39,581 nt of DNA from Alistipes sp. (GTDB lineage: Bacteria > Bacteroidota > Bacteroidia > Bacteroidales > Rikenellaceae): assembly GCA_017379015.1 (NCBI GenBank), contig JAFNXN010000012.1, positions 1 through 39,581 on the forward strand, in the 5' to 3' direction. The notes below the pieces were generated by a model. It did no database searches and had not been told where the DNA came from. It saw only the letters and a program-made list of their open reading frames with translations. Position 1 is the first letter of the stretch. Every line of letters starts with the position of its first letter. Shown in pieces: positions 31,348 to 39,581 of the stretch. The position numbers and the translations under genes are program-made.

Positions 31348-33201
31348 TTATAGGCGTTTTAGGAGTGCCTCGACATCGTAACCGCACTGGGCATATAGCT
31401 CGGCTGGCGTGCCCTGCTCAACGAACTTGTCGTCGATACCCATATTCTCGATCTCGAGCGCATATCCCTCGCGAGCCATGAAGGCGGCGATAGCCTCGCC
31501 AACACCTCCGCGGAGTATGCCATCCTCGATGGTGATTACGCGCTTAAACCGTTTCGCAATGTTGTGTAGCAGCTCCTCGTCCAGAGGCTTGGCATAGCGC
31601 ATGTCGTAGACAGCAACGCTCTTCGCAGATCGCTCCGAAGCCTCTAGAGCAACGCCACACATCGTGCCTATGGCAATGATGGCAACCTCCTCGCCCTCGC
31701 GTAGGCACTCGCCACGACCAGCCTCGATAGGCTCAAAGGGCATGTTGCGCCACTCTACACCGCGACCAACGCCGCGTGGGTAGCGTATGACCGTAGGTGA
31801 GTCGGTGTGAAGGGCTGTGTACATCATGTTGCGCAGCATGCGCTCGTCGCGTGGTGCAGCGATAGTGAGGTTAGGCACACAACCGAAGTAGGCGAGGTCG
31901 AATGCGCCGTGGTGTGTAGCACCATCCTCGCCAACCAAGCCTCCACGGTCAAGACAGAGCACCACGGGTAGACCTTGCAGAGCTACGTCGTGGATGACGT
32001 TGTCGTAGGCGCGCTGCATGAATGTCGAGTATATGTTGCAGAAGGGGCGTTTGCCCTGCGCCGCAAGACCTGCCGAGAAGGTCACGGCATGACCCTCGGC
32101 GATGCCCACGTCGAAGCACCTGTCGGGGAGTTGCTCCATCATGATGTTCATAGAGCAGCCCGAGGGCATGGCGGGTGTTATGCCAACAACGCGCTCGTCG
32201 AGGCGTGCAAGGTCGAGAAGCGTCTCGCCAAAGACATCCTGATAGCGTGCGGCGGGGTATGACGACTTTATGCGCTCGCCCGTTGCGGCGTTGAAGCGTC
32301 CTGGGGCATGCCATGTCGAGGGGTCGCGCTCGGCAGCAGCGTAGCCCTTGCCCTTGGTGGTCTTGATGTGTAGGAGCTTAGGTCCACCGATCTCCTTGAG
32401 GGCTCGCAGTGTGCGTACTAGCTCCGAGATGTTGTGTCCGTCGATGACGCCGAAGTAGCGGAAGTTGAAGCTCTCGAAGAGGTTGCTATTCTGGAGGAGT
32501 CCCTGCTTTACGGCATTGCCCGCCTTGCGAACGAAGCTATGCAGCGGGGGAACTACACTCAGCACCTTCCACAGCCCTCGCTTAAGGCGATTATACCACT
32601 TCGATGTCGACATGCGCACAAGGTAGCTGTCAAGAGCACCCGTAGATTTGTCTATCGACATCTCGTTGTCGTTGAGCACCACGAGAAGGTCCGTCGTGCG
32701 TGATGCACCAGCGTTGTTAAGTCCCTCGAAGGCAAGGCCACCTGTGAGTGCGCCATCGCCTATGACGGCAACAACATGCTCTCCTGTGCCGCACATCTCC
32801 ACAGCCTTAGCCATGCCGAAGGCTGCCGAGATGCTCACCGAGGCGTGTCCCGCGCCAAAGGCATCGTATGGGCTCTCTGCCATGCGTGGAAAGCCGCTTA
32901 TGCCACCCTGCTTACGGTTTAGGACAAATGCCTCGCGACGCTCCGTGATGATCTTATGGGCGTATGCCTGATGACCCACATCCCACACGATGCGATCCTC
33001 GGGGGTGTCGTAGACATAGTGCAGTGCCACGGTAAGCTCTACCGAGCCGAGGCTTGAGCCTAGGTGACCAGGGTTCGATGCGCAGCACTCGATGATGTAG
33101 TGGCGCAGCTCGTCGCAGTATGTCTCAAGCTCCGTAAGCGTGAGTCGCTTAAGGTCGCGTGGTGAGTCGATGCTATTTAGATATTTATACTCTCTTTTCA
33201 T
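31348..33201 (-). CDS. dxs: 1-deoxy-D-xylulose-5-phosphate synthase
   Basis: 617 residues, usual size. A thiamine-diphosphate enzyme that joins pyruvate and glyceraldehyde-3-phosphate, the first step of the MEP isoprenoid route. Seen: NPGHLGSSLGSVELTVALHY, IVWDVGHQAYAHKI, the TPP-binding IGDGALTGGLAFEGLNNAG...NDNEMSI, the glutamate segment VGIAEGHAVTFSAGLAAQGK, and RGGLVGEDGATHHGAFD. The C-terminal transketolase domain is complete (VITIEDGILRGGVGEAIAAF). No promoter-like box is obvious in the 90 nt upstream, so it may be carried on the transcript of the LysM and PQQ-like genes. Confidence 0.97.
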   Translation of the reverse strand: MKREYKYLNSIDSPRDLKRLTLTELETYCDELRHYIIECCASNPGHLGSSLGSVELTVALHYVYDTPEDRIVWDVGHQAYAHKIITERREAFVLNRKQGGISGFPRMAESPYDAFGAGHASVSISAAFGMAKAVEMCGTGEHVVAVIGDGALTGGLAFEGLNNAGASRTTDLLVVLNDNEMSIDKSTGALDSYLVRMSTSKWYNRLKRGLWKVLSVVPPLHSFVRKAGNAVKQGLLQNSNLFESFNFRYFGVIDGHNISELVRTLRALKEIGGPKLLHIKTTKGKGYAAAERDPSTWHAPGRFNAATGERIKSSYPAARYQDVFGETLLDLARLDERVVGITPAMPSGCSMNIMMEQLPDRCFDVGIAEGHAVTFSAGLAAQGKRPFCNIYSTFMQRAYDNVIHDVALQGLPVVLCLDRGGLVGEDGATHHGAFDLAYFGCVPNLTIAAPRDERMLRNMMYTALHTDSPTVIRYPRGVGRGVEWRNMPFEPIEAGRGECLREGEEVAIIAIGTMCGVALEASERSAKSVAVYDMRYAKPLDEELLHNIAKRFKRVITIEDGILRGGVGEAIAAFMAREGYALEIENMGIDDKFVEQGTPAELYAQCGYDVEALLKRL

Positions 33202-33291
33202 AACTTATTTATCCAGAGGCTCTTAGCAAATAGATGGGGCTCTGTTTTCGGTGCTTCTCCTACTTGAGTGTTGAAGCTTGTTGCCCTCTCG

Positions 33292-34602
33292 CTATCTCAC
33301 TCTTAGTCTCTTGCCTAGCTTTAGGATTGAGCTTTTCTCGATATTGTTTAGCTCGCAGAGGCGTTTCACTGTCGTGCCATACTTTAGGGCTATGTGACCC
33401 AGCGTGTCGCCCTCCTTGATGGTGTGATACTGTGCGCTCGATGCCTCGCTCTTAGGCTTCGACTGCTTTGCTGTGCCACTGACAATGATCTTTGCTCCTG
33501 GTAGTAGCAGGGTGCTCGTGTCGAAGTTGTTGAGTGCGCAGATAGCCTCCACCGTGGTGCTATACCTCTGCGATATGCTCCATAGCGACTCACCCTCGGC
33601 AATGGTGTGGTAGGTGTAGTCTAGAGCCTGCTCTTTAGGTGTGGGGCTTGTGGCTACCGCGGGGGCTGCGACCTGCTTTGCCTGCTCCTCGCCCTTGGTG
33701 ATGAGTATCTCCTCGCCCATGTATCGACCCTTGGTCGTGGTGCGCGTTGGTGGGTCGATGATCGTTGCCTTGCCACCTCCGCGGGGTAGTCCCGAGTAGG
33801 CGTTGCTGAAGCGCGCGTAGGGTATCTGCACGCCGCGGTCTACCTGACGTAGCGAGTCGGTTGTGGCATGCTTGAAGAGCCACTCGTAGGCCTCGGGGAG
33901 GTAGAACGTGCGGGCATATATCGAGTGTCCAGCACCCACATGCTCGTCGTAGCGTAGACGTGGGGTGGTGGCATCTGAAGCCTTCATAGCCTCGACCACG
34001 CGGCGTGACTCACTCACAGGCACCGAGCTATCTGCCGTGCCATGCATGATCCATAGCGGCACCTCGTTGAGGGCTGCTAGCTTGTCGGGACGCTTTGTCG
34101 AGCCTCCGCAGAGGGCTATGGCTGCTGCGGTCTTCTCGGGGTAGGTGGCGGCAAAGTCGAGTGCGCCGTAGCCACCGAGGCTCATGCCGAGGACGTAGAG
34201 GCGCGTGAGGTCCACGTCGTAGCGTTTGCTCACCCACTCCACGACATTCAGCACGCGCTCAGGACGCCACCAGTCGTTGTAGTTGACCTGTGGGGCGATG
34301 ACCAGAGCCTCGATCTTGCGTCCTCGCCATAGTGCATCGAGCGTGCCATACTGACGCACCTTGTTGATGTCGGTGCCACTTAGGCTGCGACCATGCAGGA
34401 AGAGCACAATGGGGAGTGGGCATTGGATCTCTACGCTGTCGGCAGCCGTGAGGCGTTCGGTGCGATGATCCTCGTAGTTGTCGGGGAGGTAGAGCCAGAA
34501 GTCGTAGCCGTTTGCCACCGAGTCGCGCATGGCATACATCTGTGCCGATGCCGCTATAGGGATAATCGTAGCAATCGCTACAAGTAGTATAAACCTCTTC
34601 AT
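33292..34602 (-). CDS. Secreted alpha/beta-hydrolase (esterase) fused to two LysM domains
   Basis: 436 residues with a signal peptide (1-20, ...AASA). Residues 25-250 are an alpha/beta-hydrolase of the feruloyl-esterase/PHB-depolymerase type: VLFLHGRSLSG (oxyanion region), nucleophile GMSLGG (Ser141), Asp191 in HGTADSSVP and His226 in GAGHS, a complete catalytic triad. A linker (about 250-345) leads to two LysM repeats (YHTIAEGESLWSISQRYSTT and YHTIKEGDTLGHIALKYGTT) at the C-terminus. LysM binds N-acetylglucosamine polymers, so the enzyme probably acts at or near peptidoglycan; the ester substrate is unknown. The stop of the upstream beta-propeller gene is only 18 nt away, so they are co-transcribed. 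Confidence 0.85.
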   Translation of the reverse strand: MKRFILLVAIATIIPIAASAQMYAMRDSVANGYDFWLYLPDNYEDHRTERLTAADSVEIQCPLPIVLFLHGRSLSGTDINKVRQYGTLDALWRGRKIEALVIAPQVNYNDWWRPERVLNVVEWVSKRYDVDLTRLYVLGMSLGGYGALDFAATYPEKTAAAIALCGGSTKRPDKLAALNEVPLWIMHGTADSSVPVSESRRVVEAMKASDATTPRLRYDEHVGAGHSIYARTFYLPEAYEWLFKHATTDSLRQVDRGVQIPYARFSNAYSGLPRGGGKATIIDPPTRTTTKGRYMGEEILITKGEEQAKQVAAPAVATSPTPKEQALDYTYHTIAEGESLWSISQRYSTTVEAICALNNFDTSTLLLPGAKIIVSGTAKQSKPKSEASSAQYHTIKEGDTLGHIALKYGTTVKRLCELNNIEKSSILKLGKRLRVR

Positions 34603-34620
34603 AGTGAGATGATTATGAGA

Positions 34621-36171
34621 TTAGAGTATTCTAAATCGATAGATCTCGCGACCACGACTGCCCACAACTACCGAGTTGTCGACAACCACGGGCGAGGACT
34701 CGAAGTTATTAGCCAGCTTCTTCTTGAAGATGATGCGACCACTCTCGGCATCTATGAGGTAGGCAATGCCCGTCACGTCGCCCGTGAAGATGTACATGCG
34801 CTCGTCGGGGGTGTAGAGTGCCACTGGCGAGGACCATGCGTAGTAGCTGAGGCGTGTCTGGTAGACGATCTCGCCTGTCGAGCGACTTATCGCCACAAAG
34901 GTGCCGATGTCGGAGCTGCCCATGCCGCAGATATTGGTGAATAGCAGTCCTTCGCAGTTGCCTTTGCCGAGCAGAGGGGTCGAGAACATGCCGCCATCCT
35001 TGGGCTTCTCGCCACCGCCCAGCTTGCGACACTTGATCTTGTTTTGCCAGATAAGCTCGCCGGTAAGCGCGTTGAGCTTTGTGAAGTAGCAGTAGCCCGA
35101 CGCTCCACGCTTGTCGAGCTCCGAGCCTACGTAGAGCACCACGCCACACTCCTCCTCGGCGAGTATCATCGTAGCGTCGATGTCGTCCATGTTGTCGAAG
35201 CACCATACGGGTTTCATCGTGTTGATGTTCGTGCATAGCACATTGCCGTGATTATCAGCCGTATAGAGGTAGTTTTTGTAGACTACGGGTGACGACTCGA
35301 TGCCTGGAGCACCCTTGCCCGGACGACGATAGCGCATCTGGCTTATTGTCTTCACCCCGTCGCGCTCTGAACTGAGCTTGTATATTGTGCCATTCTCCGA
35401 GGGGCGTATAACGAGGTTGTCTAGGACTATTGCCGAGGCGTCGTAGGCTCCCCAGCGTCGCCATGCTTGGGCATCGCGCCCAAAGTAGGATATGCGCTTA
35501 TGGTCGAAGAGGTTGAAGACCTCTGCACCGATAGCACCCTCCGAGGGGATGCCCTGACCGATGTAGAGGTTGCCGTTGAGGCGTGGGTCGAGCGATACCG
35601 AGCCCTTGATGGGGTTCTTGCCAACGTAGGCACGGCGTGAGGCGCGACCACTCTCGTAGTCGATGAAGTAGACATTGCCACATAGCGAGCCAACGATTAT
35701 CTCGCGCGACGAGAATGACTCGGTAAGTGCCTTGGATGTAGAGCGTTGCATGTCTAGAAGAGAGTCGCTCCACTCCACATATACTGGCTGTCCGGTCCAT
35801 CCTGAGCCACCGCCCCACACACCGTAGTCGGTCTCGCGACTATCGTAGTCGGTGCGGAACATCCAGACCATCTCTATTTTTGAGGGCACTGAGTCGAGGC
35901 GTCCCGAGTATGGCATATCGCGGCGTGGCGAGCCGCGGAACGTGAAGATGCCTGGGGCATCGGCATATAGGTCGCGATGGCTGCGTAGCGTAGCCTCTAG
36001 CGTCGTATCTTTATGCTCTATCTTGTATTCTAACGTGCTGGCTGACAGGTAGGTAGTGTCGGGGAGATGTTGGATGTCGAAGCTCTGTGCTTCTGCCTTG
36101 AAGAGGGGGCTTAGGGCTGTGATGCCTAGTAGCATCAGATGTGCAAATAGCTTTGTTAGGGGCTCTGTCAT
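34621..36171 (-). CDS. PQQ-like beta-propeller protein, exported
   Basis: 516 residues with a signal peptide (about 1-28, ...FKAEA). Repeated blade motifs are seen: VGSLCGNVYFIDYESGRASR, GNLYIGQGIPSEGAIGAEVF, SPVVYKNYLYTADNHGNVLC, KLNALTGELIWQNKIKC, FVAISRSTGEIVYQTRLSYY, TGIAYLIDAESGRIIFKKKL, SSPVVVDNSVVVGSRGREIY. This is the PQQ/BamB-like propeller pattern; no dehydrogenase catalytic residues are evident, so a binding or scaffold role is more likely than an enzyme. No lipobox. First gene of a likely operon with the LysM esterase. A TAACTTCG box (minus strand, 36198-36205) may be a diverged -7 element. Confidence 0.82.
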   Translation of the reverse strand: MTEPLTKLFAHLMLLGITALSPLFKAEAQSFDIQHLPDTTYLSASTLEYKIEHKDTTLEATLRSHRDLYADAPGIFTFRGSPRRDMPYSGRLDSVPSKIEMVWMFRTDYDSRETDYGVWGGGSGWTGQPVYVEWSDSLLDMQRSTSKALTESFSSREIIVGSLCGNVYFIDYESGRASRRAYVGKNPIKGSVSLDPRLNGNLYIGQGIPSEGAIGAEVFNLFDHKRISYFGRDAQAWRRWGAYDASAIVLDNLVIRPSENGTIYKLSSERDGVKTISQMRYRRPGKGAPGIESSPVVYKNYLYTADNHGNVLCTNINTMKPVWCFDNMDDIDATMILAEEECGVVLYVGSELDKRGASGYCYFTKLNALTGELIWQNKIKCRKLGGGEKPKDGGMFSTPLLGKGNCEGLLFTNICGMGSSDIGTFVAISRSTGEIVYQTRLSYYAWSSPVALYTPDERMYIFTGDVTGIAYLIDAESGRIIFKKKLANNFESSPVVVDNSVVVGSRGREIYRFRIL

Positions 36172-36263
36172 GGTCGCGTATAATATAAATATAGGTGCGA
36201 AGTTAATAAAATTATTTTACATCGCCAACTTTCTTATGGTGAGCTGCCGTGGGCGACACCTAC

Positions 36264-36300
36264 AAAAAGAGTGAGAGGCAACGCCTAAGCACTGCCTCCC
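36264..36300 (-). terminator. Terminator of the lysS-tpiA unit
   Basis: On the minus strand the 8-bp stem GGGAGGCA / TGCCTCTC (one G-T pair) has a 12-nt loop and is followed by ACTCTTTTTG. It lies about 23 nt after the tpiA stop. Confidence 0.8.
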
Positions 36301-36322
36301 AACATCTCAAAAAGCTCTCGGC

Positions 36323-37075
36323 TTAGAACGCCTTGCCGATAGCGAGGAACTCCTCAGCCTTGAGTGCTGCGCCACCGATAAGACCGCCGTCGACATTCTC
36401 CTTCGAGAAGATCTCCTTGGCGTTTGAAGGCTTGCACGAGCCACCGTAGAGGATTGAGCACTCGTCAGCCGCTGCACCAAACTTTGAGCGAAGCACCTCG
36501 CGGATGTAGGCGTGGATCTCCTCTGCCTGCTCAGCCGTAGCTGTCTTGCCTGTGCCGATAGCCCATACTGGCTCGTAGGCGATAACGAGCTTTGCAAACT
36601 GCTCCTCCGAGAGGTTGAACACCACCTCCTCGATCTGAGCCTTGACAACGTCGAAGTGACGCTCTGCCTCACGCTCCTCAAGGTTCTCACCTACGCAGTA
36701 GATAGGCTTGAGGTTGTTCTCGAAGGCGCGCTCCATCTTCTTGTTGAGTGTCTCGGATGTCTCGCCGTAGTACTGACGACGCTCCGAGTGTCCGAGGATG
36801 ACATACTCGCAGCCTAGTGCCGCGATCATCTGCGCCGACACCTCGCCAGTGTAGGCACCCTTAACCTCTGTTGCGCAATCCTGAGCACCTACAGCCACGC
36901 CCGACTCCTTAAGGCTCTCGATGACGCTCGTGAGGTGGGTGAATGGAGGGCAGACGATGAGCTGTACGCAGTCGCATACCTCGCCCTTGCCACTAGCTAC
37001 GCCCTTGGCAAGCTCCACGCCCTCCGAAGGGAGGGTATTCATCTTCCAGTTACCTGCAACAATCTTCTTTCTCAT
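36323..37075 (-). CDS. tpiA: Triosephosphate isomerase
   Basis: 250 residues, the normal length. It interconverts dihydroxyacetone phosphate and glyceraldehyde-3-phosphate. Catalytic Lys in VAGNWKMN, electrophilic His in [10 protein letters not shown], catalytic Glu in [16 protein letters not shown], and phosphate-binding [11 protein letters not shown] and GGLIGGAAL are all present. It follows lysS by 29 nt on the same strand, so the two are probably one transcript. Its product also supplies the substrate used by dxs nearby, though the two genes are not in the same unit. Confidence 0.98.
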   Translation of the reverse strand: MRKKIVAGNWKMNTLPSEGVELAKGVASGKGEVCDCVQLIVCPPFTHLTSVIESLKESGVAVGAQDCATEVKGAYTGEVSAQMIAALGCEYVILGHSERRQYYGETSETLNKKMERAFENNLKPIYCVGENLEEREAERHFDVVKAQIEEVVFNLSEEQFAKLVIAYEPVWAIGTGKTATAEQAEEIHAYIREVLRSKFGAAADECSILYGGSCKPSNAKEIFSKENVDGGLIGGAALKAEEFLAIGKAF

Positions 37076-37104
37076 ATCTTTATATCTTTTCTAATGTTAG
37101 TAAA

Positions 37105-38835
37105 CTATGCCTCTTTGCAGCTCTCGATCCACGCCTTGATCTCGGCGGTGGCGAGGCCCAGCTTGTTCTTCTTGTTGAATCCGCAGAGGTCGTTGAAGAG
37201 CTTCATGCCGCCTGTTGTCGCGGTGTTCTTGAACGACTCTAGGGTGATGTAGCCCATCTTCTGAACTACGGCTACCCACTCAGCGGGGATGCCAGCTGCG
37301 GTGTAGACCTCCTCGGCATCTGCAACAACCTTCTTCTCGGGGCGCATGGTTGGGAAGAAGAGCACATCCTGGATCGAGCTCTCGCCAGTCATGAACATCG
37401 TGAGACGGTCGATGCCGATACCCATACCTGAGCACGAGGGCATGCCATACTCCAACGCACGCACAAAGTCCATGTCGATGGTCATAGCCTCGTCGTCGCC
37501 CTTCTCCGAGAGGCGCATCTGCTCCTGGAAACGCTCGAGCTGGTCGATAGGGTCGTTGAGCTCCGAGTAGGCGTTGCAGAGCTCCTTGCCGTTTACGAAG
37601 AGCTCGAAACGCTCTGTGAGCTCCTCATTGTCGCGGTGACGCTTGCATAGTGGCGACATCTCGATAGGGTAGTCGGTTACGAACGTAGGCTGCACGAGCT
37701 CCTCCTCGCAGTACTGACCGAAGATCGCGTCGATAAGCTTGCCCTTGCCCATGGTGTCGTCGATCTCGACGTTAAGACGCTTGCACGCCTCGCGAAGCTG
37801 CTCCTCCGTCTGACCTGTGATGTCGTAGCCTGTCTTCTCGCGGATGGCGTCAGTCATCGTAATGCGCTTGAACGGAGCTTTGAACGATATTGTGCGGCCG
37901 TCGAGCACCACGTCGGTAGTGCCATTCACGGCTAGTGCCACGCGCTCGAGCATCTGCTCGGTGAACTCCTGCATCCAGATGTAGTCCTTGTACGCAACGT
38001 AGATCTCCATACATGTGAACTCGGGGTTGTGTGTGCGGTCCATACCCTCGTTGCGGAAGTTCTTGCCGAACTCATAGACGCCGTCGAAGCCACCCACGAT
38101 GAGTCGCTTGAGGTATAGCTCGGTGGCTATACGCATGTAGAAGTCGATGTCGAGGGCGTTGTGGTGGGTGATGAAGGGGCGTGCTGCAGCACCACCAGGT
38201 ATAGGCTGTAGGATAGGGGTCTCCACCTCGAGGTAGCCACGCTCGTTGAAGAAGTCGCGCATGGTCTGCATGATCTTGGCGCGCTTCACGAAGGTATCCT
38301 TGACGTGAGGGTTTACCACAAGGTCCAAGTAACGCTGGCGGTAGCGCACCTCGGGGTCGGTCAGCGCGTCGAATGTCTGACCATCCTTCTGCTTAACGAC
38401 GGGGAGTGGGCGCACCGACTTTGAGAGCACGGTGAACTTGCGGCAGTGCACCGAGAGCTCGCCTGTGTTGGTGAGGAATGCGAAGCCCTCCACGCCGATG
38501 AAGTCGCCGATGTCCAAGAGCTTCTTGAACACTGTGTTGTAGAGTGTTGGGTCGCCCTCGGGGCAGATGTCGTCACGACGTATGTAGACCTGAATACGTC
38601 CTGTCGAGTCCTGAAGCTCGAAGAATGATGCTGAGCCCATGATGCGGCGGCTCATGATACGACCTGCTATCGACACCTCGGCATAGTTGCCCTTCTCGGC
38701 GTCGTAGTTCTCGGCAATCTCCCTTGCTGTTGCGTTGACCTCGAAGCGTGCTGCAGGGTATGGGTTGATGCCCAACTCGCGCAGTGCCTTGAGCGACTGG
38801 CGACGCAATACTTCCTGTTCACTAAGTTCCATCAT
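37105..38835 (-). CDS. lysS: Lysyl-tRNA synthetase, class II
   Basis: 576 residues. It charges tRNA-Lys in the cytoplasm. An N-terminal OB-fold anticodon domain (about 55-150; VSIAGRIMSRRIMGSASFFE) precedes the class II core: motif 1 region (RGYLEVETPILQPIPGGAAA), motif 2 (EFGKNFRNEGMDRTHNPEFT) and motif 3 (SGMGIGIDRLTMFMTGESSI). After the core (VLFFPTMRP) about 75 residues form a helical C-terminal extension (EVYTAAGIPAEWVAVVQKMG) of the kind found in Bacteroidales enzymes. ATGs at 38835 and 38832 are both possible. A perfect promoter lies 36 nt upstream. Confidence 0.97.
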   Translation of the reverse strand: MMELSEQEVLRRQSLKALRELGINPYPAARFEVNATAREIAENYDAEKGNYAEVSIAGRIMSRRIMGSASFFELQDSTGRIQVYIRRDDICPEGDPTLYNTVFKKLLDIGDFIGVEGFAFLTNTGELSVHCRKFTVLSKSVRPLPVVKQKDGQTFDALTDPEVRYRQRYLDLVVNPHVKDTFVKRAKIMQTMRDFFNERGYLEVETPILQPIPGGAAARPFITHHNALDIDFYMRIATELYLKRLIVGGFDGVYEFGKNFRNEGMDRTHNPEFTCMEIYVAYKDYIWMQEFTEQMLERVALAVNGTTDVVLDGRTISFKAPFKRITMTDAIREKTGYDITGQTEEQLREACKRLNVEIDDTMGKGKLIDAIFGQYCEEELVQPTFVTDYPIEMSPLCKRHRDNEELTERFELFVNGKELCNAYSELNDPIDQLERFQEQMRLSEKGDDEAMTIDMDFVRALEYGMPSCSGMGIGIDRLTMFMTGESSIQDVLFFPTMRPEKKVVADAEEVYTAAGIPAEWVAVVQKMGYITLESFKNTATTGGMKLFNDLCGFNKKNKLGLATAEIKAWIESCKEA

Positions 38836-38870
38836 AAATATCTCGTTTTTTAGTTATTTCAAATTTGGGG

Positions 38871-38902
38871 CAAAGTTAGGAAAAAAACACCACAATCGCA
38901 AA
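38871..38902 (-). promoter_or_regulatory. Promoter of lysS-tpiA
   Basis: On the minus strand: TTTG (38899-38902), 20 nt, TAACTTTG (38871-38878). Both boxes match exactly; the start codon is 36 nt further on. Confidence 0.8.
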
Positions 38903-38981
38903 TTATATTTTCGTGGCTCATCGGAGATGAGGGCGGGGAGAGGGAGAGAGGGAGAGGGGAAAGGGACGAGAGCAGACTGCC

Positions 38982-39075
38982 CGTCATCCCGAGCGAGCAT
39001 TAGCGAGCGTGGGGATCTCCTCGTTAGCGCGCTTTGGATGAGATTGCCACGAGCCTTGCGGCTCTCGCAATGACG
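38982..39075. repeat. 94-bp palindromic intergenic element
   Basis: It begins CGTCATCCCGAGCGAG and ends CTCTCGCAATGACG. The ends pair (CGTCAT/ATGACG, then CGAG/CTCG after a 2-nt mismatch), and an inner pair GTGG..ATCTC / GAGAT..CCAC continues the fold, so the whole element is one long interrupted hairpin. The form matches dispersed palindromic elements seen between genes in many genomes. No second copy is visible in this window, so the repeat status rests on its form. Confidence 0.65.
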
Positions 39076-39316
39076 TAGAGAGAGGCAACGTTGTCCGCGC
39101 TCCTCTCTGTTGTCTCTTCGTCTCTGCGTCTCTGTTGTCTCTTTTGACTGCGCTTCCCTCTGTTGTCTCTCTCGTCTCTGCGTCTCTTCGTCTCTGTTGT
39201 CTCTTTTGACTGCGCTTCTCCCTGTTGTCTCTGTTGTCTCTTCGTCTCTTTTCTCTCTTTTGTCCGCGCTTTTCTCTCTCGTCCCTGCGTCTCTTTTCTC
39301 TCTTTCGTCCGCGCTA
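39076..39316. repeat. Pyrimidine-rich tandem array of GTCTCTNNNT-like words
   Basis: Roughly 240 bp made of 6-10-nt words such as gtctctgtt, gtctcttc and gtctctgc, nearly all C and T on the plus strand. A higher-order unit of about 62 bp is visible: cttttgactgcgctt occurs at 39141 and 39203. A related unit ending in gtccgcgct occurs twice near 39260 and 39310. It is strand-asymmetric enough to form triplex or slipped DNA. Confidence 0.75.
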
Positions 39317-39363
39317 ATATTCAACCCCTTAACTCCTAAGATAAAATATTTTTACCCAAAACC

Positions 39364-39395
39364 CTTGACAAAGGCTATTTCAGGTTGTATATTTG
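39364..39395 (+). promoter_or_regulatory. Promoter of the gene at the window end
   Basis: CTTG (39364-39367), 20 nt, TATATTTG (39388-39395). The -7 box is exact and the -33 box has one mismatch. The ATG at 39431 is 35 nt downstream. Confidence 0.65.
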
Positions 39396-39430
39396 TACTC
39401 GGAAACAAATCATTTAACATTAAAAGAGCT

Positions 39431-39581
39431 ATGAATAATCTTATTGAACAGCTGCGTCACGACACGCAGCAGCTTATGGAGCAGATGCGCGAGAGGGTTG
39501 AGAGCGAGAAGCAGACCTTTCGCAAGTACCTTGTAAACGGGCTCGACATGCTCACCACGTCGCACGAGGCGGTGGACTCGC
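39431..39581 (+). CDS. N-terminus of an unidentified helical protein (cut by window edge)
   Basis: Only the first 50 codons are present, starting MNNLIEQLRHDTQQLMEQMR. The sequence is charged, rich in Gln, Glu and Arg, and strongly helical, without a signal peptide, so a cytoplasmic coiled-coil start is likely. The segment KQTFRKYLVNGLDMLTTSHE follows. Codon use is like the GC-richer housekeeping genes. The family cannot be named from this length. It has a good promoter and an ATG at a normal distance. Confidence 0.7.
   Translation, partial: MNNLIEQLRHDTQQLMEQMRERVESEKQTFRKYLVNGLDMLTTSHEAVDS

Larger units (their letters stand above)
38836..39430. other. 595-bp non-coding, repeat-rich region
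   Basis: Contents in order: the lysS promoter (38871-38902), a purine-rich tract (about 38925-38967), a 94-bp palindromic element (38982-39075), a 240-bp pyrimidine-rich tandem array (39076-39316) and the promoter of the last gene (39364-39395). A minus-strand frame of 156 codons at 38854-39324 merely translates these repeats and is not considered a gene. Confidence 0.7.

Noticed and set aside
38854-39324. 156-codon minus-strand frame
   Set aside because: It is a direct translation of the tandem array and the palindromic element, and overlaps the lysS promoter. The low-complexity Arg/Glu/Thr sequence has no protein-like pattern.
39366-39394. Sigma-70-like TTGACA at the last promoter
   Set aside because: Bacteroidota use the -33/-7 type; the exact TATATTTG box explains the site better.

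Overview
The window reads as a chromosomal segment of a member of the phylum Bacteroidota, most likely the order Bacteroidales. At least nine genes are preceded by the Bacteroidota promoter signature (TTTG, 19-20 nt, TAnnTTTG or one mismatch). Surface lipoproteins with fimbrillin-like, BspA-type leucine-rich and DUF4988/collagen-like modules are abundant, a gldH homologue is present, and the TonB receptor carries the carboxypeptidase-D-like N-terminal domain typical of the phylum. An Alistipes-like (Rikenellaceae) gut commensal is possible, but the genus cannot be fixed from this sequence.

Layout. 1-2925: a lipoprotein cut by the window edge, divergent from a membrane-anchored TPR/LuxR-type regulator. 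2926-5843: an AT-rich accessory stretch with the C-terminal remnant of a TolC-type efflux protein, a small lipoprotein, a GNAT acetyltransferase and a NERD-domain protein, plus two direct copies of a 35-bp palindrome-cored repeat. 6110-8818: a large mosaic surface lipoprotein with collagen-like repeats. 8882-13612: an operon matching xusABC of Bacteroides thetaiotaomicron (TonB receptor, DUF4374 lipoprotein, PepSY membrane protein) for capture of foreign iron-siderophores. 13874-15915: pyrH, a tlpA-like thioredoxin and frr. 16152-18137: a secreted protein of unknown function. 18365-21046: aspartate kinase and dapD, both of the lysine/diaminopimelate pathway, around a small lipoprotein. 21246-23399: the EF-G paralogue FusA2. 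23598-27804: ricT, gldH, trmB and rlmD, closely spaced. 27930-30634: a fimbrillin/BspA hybrid lipoprotein preceded by a 46-residue peptide gene. 30705-30904: a structured non-coding RNA candidate. 31143-36171: a possible operon of a PQQ-like beta-propeller protein, an esterase-LysM fusion, dxs and a 54-residue membrane protein. 36323-38835: lysS and tpiA. 38836-39430: a non-coding, repeat-rich stretch. 39431 to the end: the start of a helical protein.

Housekeeping functions (translation, RNA methylation, isoprenoid and lysine synthesis, glycolysis) alternate with niche functions (iron piracy, surface adhesion-like proteins). The least explained element is the roughly 200-nt minus-strand RNA at 30.7-30.9 kb: its two halves pair in correct nested order as a long rod with an internal bubble, like 6S RNA. 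Other notable items are the EF-G2 with an altered GTPase centre, two short genes (46 and 54 codons), and several intergenic repeat families.
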